This document shows, in pieces, positions 25,585 through 37,400 of a DNA stretch of 64,000 bases. The position numbers and the translations under genes are program-made. Below the pieces are notes generated by a model. That model did not search any database. It saw only the letters and a list, made by a program, of their open reading frames with translations, and was not told the DNA's origin. Positions within the stretch are counted from its first letter, which is position 1, and every line of letters starts with the position of its first letter. This DNA comes from Neobacillus drentensis. Its GTDB lineage: Bacteria > Bacillota > Bacilli > Bacillales > Cytobacillaceae. The DNA lies in assembly GCF_021560175.1 (NCBI RefSeq), contig NZ_CP091110.1:796001-860000 (forward strand), read 5' to 3'.

Positions 25585-25752
25585 CGTAATTTTCCCCCTC
25601 ATGTCTAAAATGAAAAATTATTTTTTAATGCCTTTGTCCCCCTAATTGTACAGCCGGCTTGCACATTTTATTATAATTTTTCAAAAATTAAACCGCCATC
25701 TATCTGCCTAATTTAGTGAAAATTACTTCACCATATAATAATCTTTTCTCAT

Positions 25753-25783
25753 CAAAAAGAGCTGCTGCAATATGCAGCAACTC
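25753..25783 (-). terminator. Terminator of queT
   Basis: On the minus strand GAGTTGCTGC, loop ATATT, GCAGCAGCTC, then TTTTTGAT. Confidence 0.88.
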
Positions 25784-25796
25784 TCCGTTTTTAAAA

Positions 25797-26336
25797 TTAA
25801 ACCATTTTCTCAAAATGGACACGTTTATTTAAAATATACATTACCGGCATTCCTACGGCCATAACAACCAATTCACCAATAGCGGTGGTAAGCCATGTGA
25901 ATAGAAATGGCAGATTAAAAGCTAAATGCAGTTCAAGCGCAATCAAAAACATCGTGACCGTGAAAACAAGGGTGTTGACGATCATTCTAGTCCAAATTCC
26001 TTTAATAAACCGTGAGCAAAGAATAGTAATGACTAAAGCAATCACCGATTGTCCTACTCCAAAAATTAAATCGTAAGCCTTCATTGGCGAAAAAAATAAA
26101 TTCGTCAAAAATACCCCTAAAACAATCCCGTAAATGTACTTTTTATTAAAAACGACTAAGTGATTAAACATCTCCGATACACGGAACTGTACTTGAGTAA
26201 ACCCGAACGGCTGAATCAACGCCGAAACTGCAATGTACAAAGCCGCAATTATTCCATTCACGACGATTCCGTGCGCGTTTCTGTGCACTTTGCCTGATGG
26301 GGTATTGGTACTTACCGGCTGCGCAAATTTCTCCAT
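25797..26336 (-). CDS. queT: QueT family ECF transporter S component (queuosine precursor uptake)
   Basis: A 179-residue membrane protein with about six hydrophobic segments. GIIAALYIAVSALIQPFGFTQVQFRVSEMFNHLVVFNKKYIYGIVLGVFLTN is the QueT core (VQFRVSEMFNHLVVF being diagnostic). QueT binds a queuosine precursor and works with the shared ECF energy module. AAGGAG fits the ATG at 26336 (spacing 8); the ATG at 26342 lies too close. A preQ1 riboswitch directly upstream supports the call. Confidence 0.92.
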   Translation of the reverse strand: MEKFAQPVSTNTPSGKVHRNAHGIVVNGIIAALYIAVSALIQPFGFTQVQFRVSEMFNHLVVFNKKYIYGIVLGVFLTNLFFSPMKAYDLIFGVGQSVIALVITILCSRFIKGIWTRMIVNTLVFTVTMFLIALELHLAFNLPFLFTWLTTAIGELVVMAVGMPVMYILNKRVHFEKMV

Positions 26337-26344
26337 ATTCATTT

Positions 26345-26383
26345 CTCCTTAGTTTTTTTACGTGGGAGGTTCTCGAACCACGT
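26345..26383 (-). promoter_or_regulatory. preQ1-I riboswitch before queT
   Basis: On the minus strand the leader reads ACGTGGTTCGAG, AACCTCCCACGT, then AAAAAAACTAAGGAG. The GTGG/CCAC stem, the GGTTC and ACCTCCC elements and the A-rich ACTAAGG tail are the preQ1 class I consensus. The tail contains the Shine-Dalgarno AAGGAG, so ligand binding would hide it and block queT translation. Confidence 0.88.
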
Positions 26384-26538
26384 TAAATTAGAATACTTGC
26401 AAACTAATATATTATTATAAAAAAAAACATGAGTCAATGACATTATTTTGAAATAACGGGTGTAGTACTTTTTTCCAAAATAGTAAATAATACCACAGCT
26501 TACTGCGCATATTAAAAATAAAAAAGGAATGGCTATAG

Positions 26539-27033
26539 ATGAAGCATAATAAAATGTTCTTACTCGTGTTAATGTTAGTACCATGGCTGTCGGTGCCAAT
26601 GCTCGGAAAAAGAAACTTTAAACGATTTTTACCAGCAGCCTTTTTTATGATGGTCTGGATAGCTGTAGAAAGCATAATGGCCAAAAAAAGAGTCTGGTGG
26701 AAGTTTTATGAAAAACTAATTCCCAATACAATGGGAGAATTGCCGTTCCTTTTAGGACCGTTTATGATTGGTTCGATTTGGATTTTAAAATTTACATTTG
26801 GAAACTTTTTTCGCTATGTAATCGTGAACTTAGTCACGGACTTTTTGTTTGTCTATCCCGGCATGTTTATATTAAAGAGAATGGGTATAATCTCTCTCGT
26901 TCGAATGAAGCATTATCAAATGGGAATTTTGTTTATGGCCAAATCCGTCCTTATGTACGGATTTCAATACATTTTTGAAAAATCACGTAAGAAACCCAAA
27001 TCATTAATCCAACGACTCCTTCCTAAAAAGTAA
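26539..27033 (+). CDS. Hypothetical multi-pass membrane protein
   Basis: A 164-residue basic membrane protein with four or five hydrophobic segments (FLLVLMLVPWLSVPML; FLPAAFFMMVWIAVESI; PFLLGPFMIGSIWIL; YVIVNLVTDFLFVYPGMF; GILFMAKSVLMYGFQYIF) and a Lys-rich C-terminus. No family name recognised, though similar short proteins occur in Bacillus. AAAAAGGAATGG precedes the ATG. It runs divergently from queT. Confidence 0.65.
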   Translation: MKHNKMFLLVLMLVPWLSVPMLGKRNFKRFLPAAFFMMVWIAVESIMAKKRVWWKFYEKLIPNTMGELPFLLGPFMIGSIWILKFTFGNFFRYVIVNLVTDFLFVYPGMFILKRMGIISLVRMKHYQMGILFMAKSVLMYGFQYIFEKSRKKPKSLIQRLLPKK

Positions 27034-27125
27034 CAAGGGCTGATTTTCCTATTTATCGTTCTTTTAATTATTGCTTGTCTTCGTAATTGATGTTAAGATT
27101 TTATTAATTTAATTTTAATATTATA

Positions 27126-27190
27126 GGATTGTTACTGTTAAATCAGGCAAAACCTAAGACTAATGCCATTATCGTTAGTTTTAGGTTTTT
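27126..27190 (+). promoter_or_regulatory. RAT antiterminator site and terminator before licT
   Basis: GGATTGTTACTG...CAGGCAAAACCT (27126-27155) is the ribonucleic antiterminator recognised by LicT/BglG proteins. It overlaps a terminator in which AAAACCTAAGACTAA pairs with TTAGTTTTAGGTTTT. LicT binding favours the first fold, so licT is autoregulated. Confidence 0.92.
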
Positions 27191-27211
27191 ATTTTTTTAG
27201 AGGTGATTGAC

Positions 27212-28045
27212 TTGAAAATTGCGAGAGTAATTAATAATAATGTCATCAGTGTGATCGATGCCCATAAGAATGAACTTGTTGTTATGGGCAGAGGGATTGC
27301 GTTCCAAAAAAGACCCGGTGACCTTGTGGACGAATCAAAGATCGAGAAAACGTTTAAGTTAGATAATAAGGATGTCACGGAAAAGTTTAAAACACTATTG
27401 TATGATGTTCCGATGGAATACATGGATGTTTCTGAACGGATTATCTCCTACGCGAAAGAGAGACTGGGCAAAAAATTAAATGACAGTATCTATGTTTCGT
27501 TAACGGATCATATCACCTTTGCGATTGAAAGAAGTCAAAAAGGATTAATTATTTCGAATCCATTACTTTGGGAAATCAAACGAATTTATGCTGACGAATA
27601 TTCGATTGGTTTAAAGGCTATAGCAAAGATTCAAGAAATGCTAGGAATTACTCTTCCGCAGGATGAAGCGGGCTTTATTGCGATGCATATTGTCAATGCA
27701 GAGTTAAATGAAGAAATGCCGAATGTCGTGAATATGACAAAATTAATTCAGGATATTCTAAATATTGTTAAGTACCATTTCAAGATAGAGCTTGATGAGG
27801 AATCATTGAACTATTTCCGATTTCTTACCCATCTCAAATTTTTTGCACAGCGATTATATACTGATTCTCCGTACAACAACGAAGATGATTTTCTCTATGA
27901 GATGGTCAAAGAGAAGCAAAAAGAAGCCTTTGCCTGCGTCCTGAAAATTCGCGATTTTATTGAAAAAACGCATAACCATCAGCTGACAAAAGAGGAAATG
28001 GCTTACCTAACTATTCATATTGAACGTGTAGTAAATAGATCCTAA
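27212..28045 (+). CDS. licT: BglG-family transcription antiterminator LicT
   Basis: The 277-residue protein has the RNA-binding CAT domain (MKIARVINNNVISVIDAHKNELVVMGRGIAFQKRPGD, residues 1-55) and two PRD domains with their regulatory histidines (SLTDHITFAIER; FIAMHIVNAELNEE; FLTHLKFFAQRL; LTIHIERVV). It prevents termination at RAT sites when beta-glucosides are transported; HPr and the EII phosphorylate its PRDs. TTG at 27212 is the start because MKIA matches LicT and AGAGGTG lies 6 nt upstream; a GTG at 27203 lies inside that site. Confidence 0.94.
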   Translation: MKIARVINNNVISVIDAHKNELVVMGRGIAFQKRPGDLVDESKIEKTFKLDNKDVTEKFKTLLYDVPMEYMDVSERIISYAKERLGKKLNDSIYVSLTDHITFAIERSQKGLIISNPLLWEIKRIYADEYSIGLKAIAKIQEMLGITLPQDEAGFIAMHIVNAELNEEMPNVVNMTKLIQDILNIVKYHFKIELDEESLNYFRFLTHLKFFAQRLYTDSPYNNEDDFLYEMVKEKQKEAFACVLKIRDFIEKTHNHQLTKEEMAYLTIHIERVVNRS

Positions 28046-28060
28046 AAAGTTTTTTTTAGG

Positions 28061-28098
28061 AGAAAGCGTTGACAAGGAATGAAAGCGTGTGCTACGAT
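28061..28098 (+). promoter_or_regulatory. Promoter with overlapping cre site for the bglP operon
   Basis: TTGACA (28069-28074), an 18-bp spacer and TACGAT (28093-28098). AGAAAGCGTTGACA (28061-28074) matches the cre consensus at 13 of 14 positions and covers the -35, and a weaker TGAAAGCG word follows at 28080. CcpA would repress in glucose. Confidence 0.75.
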
Positions 28099-28126
28099 TA
28101 ATTCACAAATTAATATTAATTTATTA

Positions 28127-28210
28127 GGATTGTTACTGATCAAGCAGGCAAAACCTAAATTGTATGATTATCACTTTTATGGTGTATAGCGTGCAATTTA
28201 GGTTTTTTTT
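28127..28210 (+). promoter_or_regulatory. Second RAT/terminator module
   Basis: GGATTGTTACTG...GCAGGCAAAACCT (28127-28156) overlapping a terminator whose arms are AAAACCTAAATTG (28150-28162) and CAATTTAGGTTTT (28194-28206), followed by T. No gene lies between it and the third module; 28211-28290 holds a GCCAG/CTGGC hairpin but no reading frame I can support. Confidence 0.92.
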
Positions 28211-28299
28211 ATTCCCTAAGTCGAAGTGCTGTTGCAGGAACTGGCCAGAACTTACAACTGGCTTCGGCAGGATAAATTTAATTTAATACTTTTAACACA

Positions 28300-28388
28300 G
28301 GATTGTTACTGGTAATGCAGGCAAAACCTGAGAAACATGAGTGGGACCATAGGGTCATTTCCATCTCTTGTTACTCAGGTTATTTTTT
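28300..28388 (+). promoter_or_regulatory. Third RAT/terminator module, directly before bglP
   Basis: GGATTGTTACTG...GCAGGCAAAACCT (28300-28329) overlapping AACCTGAG (28325-28332), which pairs with CTCAGGTT (28374-28381) before ATTTTTTT. Together with the preceding module, polymerase has to pass two LicT-dependent terminators in a row. Confidence 0.9.
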
Positions 28389-28412
28389 TACAAAAAATCT
28401 GGAGGAATCATC

Positions 28413-30281
28413 ATGGACTACAAAAAAACAGCTATAAGTATTGTAGAGCTTGTCGGCGGCGAAGGAAATGTACAAAATGTTATTCACTGTATGACAAGAT
28501 TACGTTTCAATTTACAAGATAATAGTAAGGTTGACCGTAAGAGGTTAGAAAAGGTTCCTGGAATCATGGGTACTAATATAAGCGGCGACCAGTTTCAAAT
28601 TATTATCGGAAACGATGTTCCAAAAGTATATAACGCTATTTTAGAAAACAGCGCGATAAAAATAGATAGCAAGGGTCAGAAGTCCTCTGCAAAAGGAAAA
28701 AATCCGATCAATGCCATCTTTGATGTAATCTCTGGGGCATTCACACCACTTCTTCCTGCGATTGCCGGTGCCGGTATGATTAAAGGAATCTTAGCCATTG
28801 CCCTAGCTTTTGGGTGGATGACAAACACTAGTCAAGCATATACCATTTTAAATGCTATTGGTGACGGTGCTTTTTACTTCTTGCCAATTATTTTAGCAGT
28901 AAGTGCTGCAAAAAAGTTTGGCAGTAACGTTTATGTAGCAGCAACAATTGCAGCCGCACTTTTACATCCAACCATTACAGCATTATTAGGTGCAGGTAAA
29001 CCGATTCATTTCCTAGGACTCCCTGTAACCGCAGTCACCTATTCTTCAACTGTTATTCCAATTTTACTAGCGATTTGGATTGCATCATATGTTGAAAGAT
29101 GGGTTGACCGAGTTATTCCAAGTATGTTTAAGCTTATTTTAGTTCCTACTATCACTTTACTTATCATTGTACCAGTTACATTAATCGCAGTTGGTCCATT
29201 AGGTGCCATTCTTGGAAACTGGCTTTCTTTAGCAATTGGGGCATTATTTAAATATGGATGGATCTTTGCAGGTTTAATCTTAGGTGGTACATTCTCATTA
29301 ATTATTATGACGGGTATGCATTATGCATTTACTCCAATCGTAATGAACAATCTTGCAACAAAAGGATATGACTTTATCTTACCCTCGATGTTTGCTGCAA
29401 ACATGGGTCAAGCAGGAGCAACATTTGCTGTATCTTTACGTTCAAAAAATAAAACATTTAAATCACTAGCGATGACAACTAGTTTAACAGCACTAATGGG
29501 TATTACAGAACCAGCTATGTATGGTGTTAACATGCGCCTTAAGAAACCATTTATTGGCGGATTAATTGGTGGTGCTGTTGGCGGCGCTTACTATAGTGCA
29601 GTAGGTGTTAAATATTTCATCCTTGGTGGTAACGTTGGTTTACCAGGTATTGCTTCCTTTATTGGATCTACATTTGTATTAGCCATTATTGGATTACCGA
29701 TAGCATTCGCAGCAGGTGCAATTGCTACATTTATTATGGGATTCAAGGATATTGAAAGTGAAGAAGAGCAAGATGCAACAACCGTTGAAGAATCTAACAC
29801 AGTAGACACTAAAACTGAATTAGTTGTAGCAGCGGAAAAAGTATTCAGCCCTTTAAAGGGAGAAGTAAAAGCATTAAGCGAAGTAAATGACCCAACGTTC
29901 TCGACTGGAATTATGGGTAAAGGTTTAGCGATCCAGCCGCAGGAAGGAAAAGTAGTTTCTCCTGTTACTGGTAGAGTAACAACTATTTTTAAAACAAAGC
30001 ATGCCATCGGTATTACAAGTGATAATGGAGCAGAAATCTTAATCCATGTTGGTTTAGAAACAGTAAGACTAGAAGGAAAACATTTCACAGCACATGTGAA
30101 AGATGGCGACTTTGTTGAAGTAGGCCAAATACTCGTAACATTTGATATGGATGCTATTAAAGCAGAAGGATATGACTTAATAACACCGGTCATTATTACA
30201 AATCCTGATCGCTATCAAACGATTGAACCTGTAAAAAAAGGAAACATTAATGCTCGTGAGGCATTCCTAGCATTGCAGTAA
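28413..30281 (+). CDS. bglP: Beta-glucoside-specific PTS transporter EIIBCA
   Basis: A 622-residue fusion. EIIB is at 1-80 with phosphocysteine C26 in VIHCMTRLRF. EIIC spans about 105-460 with ten hydrophobic segments, including GMHYAFTPIVMNNL and MGITEPAMYGVN. EIIA is at about 480-622 with phosphohistidine H545 in ILIHVGLETV. It imports and phosphorylates aryl-beta-glucosides such as salicin or arbutin, and signals to LicT. GGAGGAATC fits the ATG at 28413; a longer frame from 28368 overlaps the terminator. The GH1 gene follows in the same operon. Confidence 0.94.
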   Translation: MDYKKTAISIVELVGGEGNVQNVIHCMTRLRFNLQDNSKVDRKRLEKVPGIMGTNISGDQFQIIIGNDVPKVYNAILENSAIKIDSKGQKSSAKGKNPINAIFDVISGAFTPLLPAIAGAGMIKGILAIALAFGWMTNTSQAYTILNAIGDGAFYFLPIILAVSAAKKFGSNVYVAATIAAALLHPTITALLGAGKPIHFLGLPVTAVTYSSTVIPILLAIWIASYVERWVDRVIPSMFKLILVPTITLLIIVPVTLIAVGPLGAILGNWLSLAIGALFKYGWIFAGLILGGTFSLIIMTGMHYAFTPIVMNNLATKGYDFILPSMFAANMGQAGATFAVSLRSKNKTFKSLAMTTSLTALMGITEPAMYGVNMRLKKPFIGGLIGGAVGGAYYSAVGVKYFILGGNVGLPGIASFIGSTFVLAIIGLPIAFAAGAIATFIMGFKDIESEEEQDATTVEESNTVDTKTELVVAAEKVFSPLKGEVKALSEVNDPTFSTGIMGKGLAIQPQEGKVVSPVTGRVTTIFKTKHAIGITSDNGAEILIHVGLETVRLEGKHFTAHVKDGDFVEVGQILVTFDMDAIKAEGYDLITPVIITNPDRYQTIEPVKKGNINAREAFLALQ

Positions 30282-30366
30282 GTTTAGGATAGGGGAATTC
30301 CAATTTCCCCTGCTTCCTTCCTATATTATTCAACAATTTATAACTAATAAAAAAATTATGAGGTGA

Positions 30367-31809
<1,443 letters not shown>

Positions 31810-31819
31810 TCCTAAGTAT

Positions 31820-31852
31820 GCCGGCAAGCCTTAGTTGCTTCCGGCTTTTCTT
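31820..31852 (+). terminator. Terminator of the bglPH operon
   Basis: GCCGG-c-AAGC pairs with GCTT-CCGGC, followed by TTTTCTTATTTT. The next GH1 gene therefore belongs to a separate unit unless there is read-through. Confidence 0.8.
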
Positions 31853-31905
31853 ATTTTGAAGTTGAATTGAGCTTTTTAAATGAATGTTGTGAGATTAAAA
31901 TCTCC

Positions 31906-32217
31906 CATAACCTCTGAAGGACATGTCGCGAATGGATTTCGACAGATAAGAGAGGTTCATAACCCTTGAAGGACATGTCGCGAATGGATTTCGACAGATA
32001 AGAGAGGTTCATAACCCCTGAAGGACATGTCGCGAATGGATTTCGACGGATAAGAGAGGTTCATAACCCCTGAAGGACATGTCGCGAATGGATTTCGACG
32101 GATAAGAGAGGTTCATAACCCCTGAAGGACATGACACAACTGGATTTCAACAGATAAGAAGGGTTCATAACCCCCCTAAGAAATTAAACAAGTAAGTTTC
32201 GGCAGAAAACAGGGTTC
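31906..32217. repeat. 52-bp tandem repeat, five copies plus one degenerate
   Basis: Copies begin with CATAACC at 31906, 31958, 32010, 32062, 32114 and 32166, every 52 bp. The unit includes GAAGGACATGTCGCGAATGG, ATTTCGACRGATAAGAG and AGGTT. Within it TGTCG and CGACA are inverted (31924-31928 and 31940-31944 in copy 1). Copies 1-4 are nearly identical, copy 5 is diverged in the middle and copy 6 keeps little more than its ends. It fills the gap between the two GH1 genes. No promoter for the second GH1 gene was identified. Confidence 0.95.
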
Positions 32218-32222
32218 AATAA

Positions 32223-33668
<1,446 letters not shown>

Positions 33669-33678
33669 TTGAAGAAGA

Positions 33679-33710
33679 GCTTGTCCTGAAATAGGACAAG
33701 CCCTTTTTTT
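33679..33710 (+). terminator. Terminator of the second GH1 gene
   Basis: GCTTGTCCT, loop GAAAT, AGGACAAGC, then CC and a long T-run. Confidence 0.93.
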
Positions 33711-33766
33711 AAGAAAAAGCTGAAAAATGGTAGAATAATAGATAATTTATTCTTAGGGGTGAGTGT

Positions 33767-35435
33767 GTGAAACTAACTAATTTTGAGCAGTGGATTGAAG
33801 ATAAAGTGCTTGAACGCGGCCAAGGTTATTTTAAAAAAGGAAAAATTCAAAAACTTACTACCTCAGATGACATTCAATATAAGGCCCTAGTAGATGGTTC
33901 GGAAGTTTATCGCGTTAATATATATCTGAATGGTGATGTCGTAGTCAATGCTTATTGTGATTGTCCATACGACTTGAACGAATATTGTAAGCATAAGGCA
34001 GCTGTCCTTTATGCGTTAAGAGACAATAGGCCTCAAATACAAGATTCAGCGAAAATTGAAGAACCTGAGAAAAGAAGTGTCAATTCAATTCTAGCCAGCC
34101 AAAACAAAGAGGATTTAATTAACATGATTCTTGAATTAACTGAGGAGTTTCCAGATTTAGAAAAAAGATTGCTCTTTAAGTTTAGTCCTGATAAAGAAGA
34201 AATATCTTCTGCCAAAAAGTTAATTCAGGAATATATTAGTGGGGCAAAAAGAAAAGGATTTATTGATTGGCGTCATATAGGCGAGGCACTAAAAGGGGCA
34301 GATTTAACACTGCAAAAGGCACAGGAGAAACTAAATACGGGGGACGTACAGAATGCAGTGTTATTGTCCCTCATAGTCTTATCTCCTGTTGTAAAAATGC
34401 TCCAGCATGCGGATGATTCCGATGGCTCTGCCGGAAGCACAATTAATTGGGCGCTGACCATTACGAGAAAGGCAGTTTCAGCGAGTGTTAAACTCTTACC
34501 CGAAAAAGAACAAAGGAAACTTTTTGAAGCCATCTTAAAAGAATCGCAGAAAGCCATTTACGACGACTGGAGTGACTGGCGTTACGACCTCTTGAGGATT
34601 TGTACCTATTATTCCTATCATAGTGAATTGAGAAAGAAGTTAGCAAAGCAATTAGAAATCCTTCTTGAGCAAGCCGGGACTTCTTGGAATGATAAATATG
34701 ACTTAAAAGAAGTGAAGTTGCTGCAACTTGAAATGATTGAAAGATGTGAGGGGAAGGATGAAGCTAAGAAGTTTATTTATGAAAATATCCGTTTTAGCGA
34801 ATTCAGAAAAAAGGCTATTGCTTTGGAGCTGGAATCAGAAGACTATAAAAAAGTAATTCAGCTATGCTTAGATGGGGAGGCAGCGGATAAAGAATATCGT
34901 GGGCTTGTTCATGATTGGAAAGAATACCGCTATCAAGCATATGAATTGATTGGTGATATTGAGGGGCAGAAAAGCCTAGCAAAGGAACTTTTATTTAAAA
35001 ATGAATTTAAATACTACCAAAAGTTAAAAGAGTTATATCCCTCAAGTGAATGGGAGTCGATTTTGCAAGGAATTGTTGATGAATTTGGCAAGCAGGACTA
35101 CCAGCCTTCCACGTATGTATCAATTTTAATACAGGAGGATTTGAAAGCGGAGCTTTTGCGCTATTGTCAGCACAATAAATTGGTCATTACGGAATATTAT
35201 CCGTATATAATCAAGGATAATATTCCGTAATGAAGTAAACGATGTGTTTTCTCACTATATTACTCAATCAGCGGATGAAGCGACTGATCGAAAAAAATAT
35301 CGGAAAGTCTGTGCATTGATTAAAACGTATAAAAAGGCTTGCGGGACAATTGCTTCTCACCATCTTATTACAGAGTTAATGGAAAAACACAAAAGAAGAC
35401 CAGCATTTTTAGAGGAATTAGCGAGGATAAGGTAG
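33767..35435 (+). pseudogene. SWIM zinc-finger protein gene with a C-terminal frameshift
   Basis: The frame from GTG 33767 gives 487 residues with an N-terminal SWIM finger, AYCDCPYDLNEYCKHKAAVLYAL (CxC...CxH), then a long helical region, and ends YYPYIIKDNIP at 35230. The overlapping next frame continues NEVNDVFSHYITQSADEATDRKKYRKVCALIKTYKKAC to RRPAFLEELARIR at 35435. Family members carry both parts in one chain of about 550 residues, so a single-base change near 35221-35226 split the gene. SWIM proteins such as YwqB often accompany Snf2-type helicases; none is present here. The truncated 487-residue form could still be made. Confidence 0.78.
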
Positions 35436-35471
35436 GGGAGAAAATAGACTTTAGTTGCCAAGCAACAATCC

Positions 35472-35500
35472 TTTAGAAATAATCTCAAGTCGATTATAAT
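35472..35500 (+). promoter_or_regulatory. Promoter of the aldo/keto reductase gene
   Basis: TTTAGA (35472-35477), 17-bp spacer, TATAAT (35495-35500), 39 bp before the start codon. Confidence 0.6.
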
Positions 35501-35538
35501 AGTGGAAGGGTTTACAGAAGAAAAGTGAGGGGATTACT

Positions 35539-36531
35539 ATGGTTTACCAAGCAGCAGAAAATCGTTACGAAACCATGAAATACAATCGAACTGGCCGCTC
35601 TGGATTATTGCTTCCGGCTATTTCTTTAGGGCTTTGGCATAATTTTGGCGGCGTCGATACATACGAAAATGGCAGGGACATGTTGAGAAGAGCCTTTGAT
35701 CTAGGTATTACCCACTTCGATTTAGCCAATAATTATGGCCCGCCGGCAGGTTCTGCGGAAGAAATGTTTGGCCGTATGTTAAAGACAGATTTCGCTCCTT
35801 ATCGTGATGAAATGGTCATTTCAACAAAAGCAGGCTATTATATGTGGCCTGGTCCATATGGAGATTGGGGTTCAAGGAAATATCTAATCTCTAGCTTAGA
35901 TCAAAGTCTCAAACGACTGGGCCTTGATTATGTAGACATTTTTTACTCACATCGTCCGGACCCAAATACGCCAATCGAAGAGACCATGACCGCTTTAGAC
36001 TCGATTGTCCGTCAAGGAAAAGCGCTCTATGTTGGAATTTCTAATTACAGTGCCGAACAGACCGCTGAAGCCATTCAAATCTTGAATCAGTTAGGTACAC
36101 CGCTGCTAATCCATCAGCCTAAATATTCTATGTTTAACAGATGGATTGAGGATGGATTGCAAGATGTATTACAAGAAAATGGAGTTGGCTCGATTGCCTT
36201 TAGTCCATTAGCACAGGGCTTGTTAACGAACAAATACTTAACAGGAATTCCATCGGACTCCCGTGCAGCGAGTCCAACAGGATTCTTGCAAAAAGAACAT
36301 GTTACACCGGAAGTACTAGATCAAGTTCGGAAATTAAACGAAATAGCTGCCGAACGTGGTCAAAGCTTATCGCAGATGGCCCTTTCATGGGTATTACGAG
36401 GCGGCAAAGTGACAACCGTTTTAATTGGTGCGAGCCGTGTCAGTCAAATTGAAGAAAATGTTGCGGCTTTGAACAACCTCGACTTTACAGACGAAGAATT
36501 AGCAAGAATTGAAGATATCTTAAATAGCTAA
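35539..36531 (+). CDS. Aldo/keto reductase, YghZ-like
   Basis: A 330-residue AKR14-type enzyme. The tetrad is visible as HFDLANNYGPPAGSAEE (Asp and Tyr), ISTKAGYYMWPGPYGDWGSRK (Lys) and FYSHRPDP (His). The GPYGDWGSRKYLI insertion is typical of YghZ, L-glyceraldehyde-3-phosphate reductase. It uses NADPH to reduce aldehydes, with a likely role in methylglyoxal or glyceraldehyde-phosphate detoxification. GTGAGGGGA precedes the ATG. Monocistronic. Confidence 0.92.
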   Translation: MVYQAAENRYETMKYNRTGRSGLLLPAISLGLWHNFGGVDTYENGRDMLRRAFDLGITHFDLANNYGPPAGSAEEMFGRMLKTDFAPYRDEMVISTKAGYYMWPGPYGDWGSRKYLISSLDQSLKRLGLDYVDIFYSHRPDPNTPIEETMTALDSIVRQGKALYVGISNYSAEQTAEAIQILNQLGTPLLIHQPKYSMFNRWIEDGLQDVLQENGVGSIAFSPLAQGLLTNKYLTGIPSDSRAASPTGFLQKEHVTPEVLDQVRKLNEIAAERGQSLSQMALSWVLRGGKVTTVLIGASRVSQIEENVAALNNLDFTDEELARIEDILNS

Positions 36532-36532
36532 A

Positions 36533-36567
36533 AAAAAATCTGTCAGCAGACTGCTGACAGATTTTTT
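36533..36567. terminator. Bidirectional terminator
   Basis: AAAAAATCTGTCAGCAG, loop ACT, GCTGACAGATTTTTT: perfect, serving the reductase gene and the SMR pair. It overlaps the stop codon of the SMR gene on the minus strand. Confidence 0.93.
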
Positions 36568-36880
36568 AAGATAGGGCATTTAACCCTATAACCCCGATAA
36601 TAATCAATACAACACTAAATATACGTCCAGCGCTTTTAGATTCTCCTAACAGAAACATATTAATGAAAACAGCCCCAGCCGTTCCAATTCCCACCCAAAC
36701 GGCATAGGCGATACTCAGTTGGAGAAACTGAAACGATCCATATAAAAAGGCAAGCGAAGCTCCGAATCCACCAATATAAACGATTCCATTACGGACATTC
36801 TTTTGCTGACTATACAATTTTAATCCTACAGCACCGATAACCTCACTGGCAGCAGCTAACAAAACGAATAACCAGCCCAT
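36566..36880 (-). CDS. SMR family transporter subunit (second of a pair)
   Basis: A 104-residue protein with four membrane helices. MGWLFVLLAAASEVIGAVGLKLYSQ has the essential membrane Glu (E13), and SIAYAVWVGIGTAGAVFINMFLLGE is the SMR signature in helices 3-4. Paired SMR proteins form heterodimers with opposite topology that export cations or guanidinium compounds in exchange for protons. It begins 2 bp after the stop of its partner, so the two are translated together. Confidence 0.92.
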   Translation of the reverse strand: MGWLFVLLAAASEVIGAVGLKLYSQQKNVRNGIVYIGGFGASLAFLYGSFQFLQLSIAYAVWVGIGTAGAVFINMFLLGESKSAGRIFSVVLIIIGVIGLNALS

Positions 36881-36882
36881 AG

Positions 36883-37233
36883 TTATGCGGCACCTTTCAT
36901 GGCGACTTTTTCTTCCTTATTATCGGAAAGATTTAAGCCAATTACACCAATAATAATGACGGCGATAAAGAGAATTTCCCCCAGGCTGATATGACCGCCA
37001 AAAAGGAATACATCCATTAATACCGTACCAACCGTACCAATCCCCGCAAAAATAGCATAAACCGTACCTGTTGGGAGGGTTTCACAAGCCTTCGGAAGAA
37101 TATGATAATCCCATAAAATGACAGCTATAACCAATGCCCACTGCCACCACGTATGGGCTGTGTTAAACCCGTAAACCCATATCCATTCAAACACACATGT
37201 TAAAACAACATAGAACCATGCTTTATTCATCAT
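36883..37233 (-). CDS. SMR family transporter subunit (first of a pair), YkkC-like
   Basis: A 116-residue partner of the next gene. WFYVVLTCVFEWIWVYGFNTA carries the membrane Glu, and TGTVYAIFAGIGTVGTVLMD matches SMR helix 3. A charged C-terminal tail (SDNKEEKVAMKGAA) is longer than usual. AGAGGTG precedes ATG 37233 or 37230; a GTG at 37239 lies within it. I found no guanidine-I riboswitch in 37240-37390, so the usual guanidine-linked control seems absent. Confidence 0.9.
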   Translation of the reverse strand: MMNKAWFYVVLTCVFEWIWVYGFNTAHTWWQWALVIAVILWDYHILPKACETLPTGTVYAIFAGIGTVGTVLMDVFLFGGHISLGEILFIAVIIIGVIGLNLSDNKEEKVAMKGAA

Positions 37234-37400
37234 TTGCACCTCTTAGGAGAAAAACCAATTTATTTTAAGAATACCATAACAAAAATTAGGGTGGGCTTAA
37301 TAACTACTTTCTATAACAGTGATTTATATCACTCAACTCTAGTTAGTTTGCCTTTATTATTATGTAAATAGGGGAAAATTAATAGTGGATGGTGAGAAAA

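Noticed and set aside
29591..30193. 200-codon minus-strand frame inside bglP
   Set aside because: It is a shadow of the EIIC/EIIA coding sequence, with no start signals and low-complexity composition.
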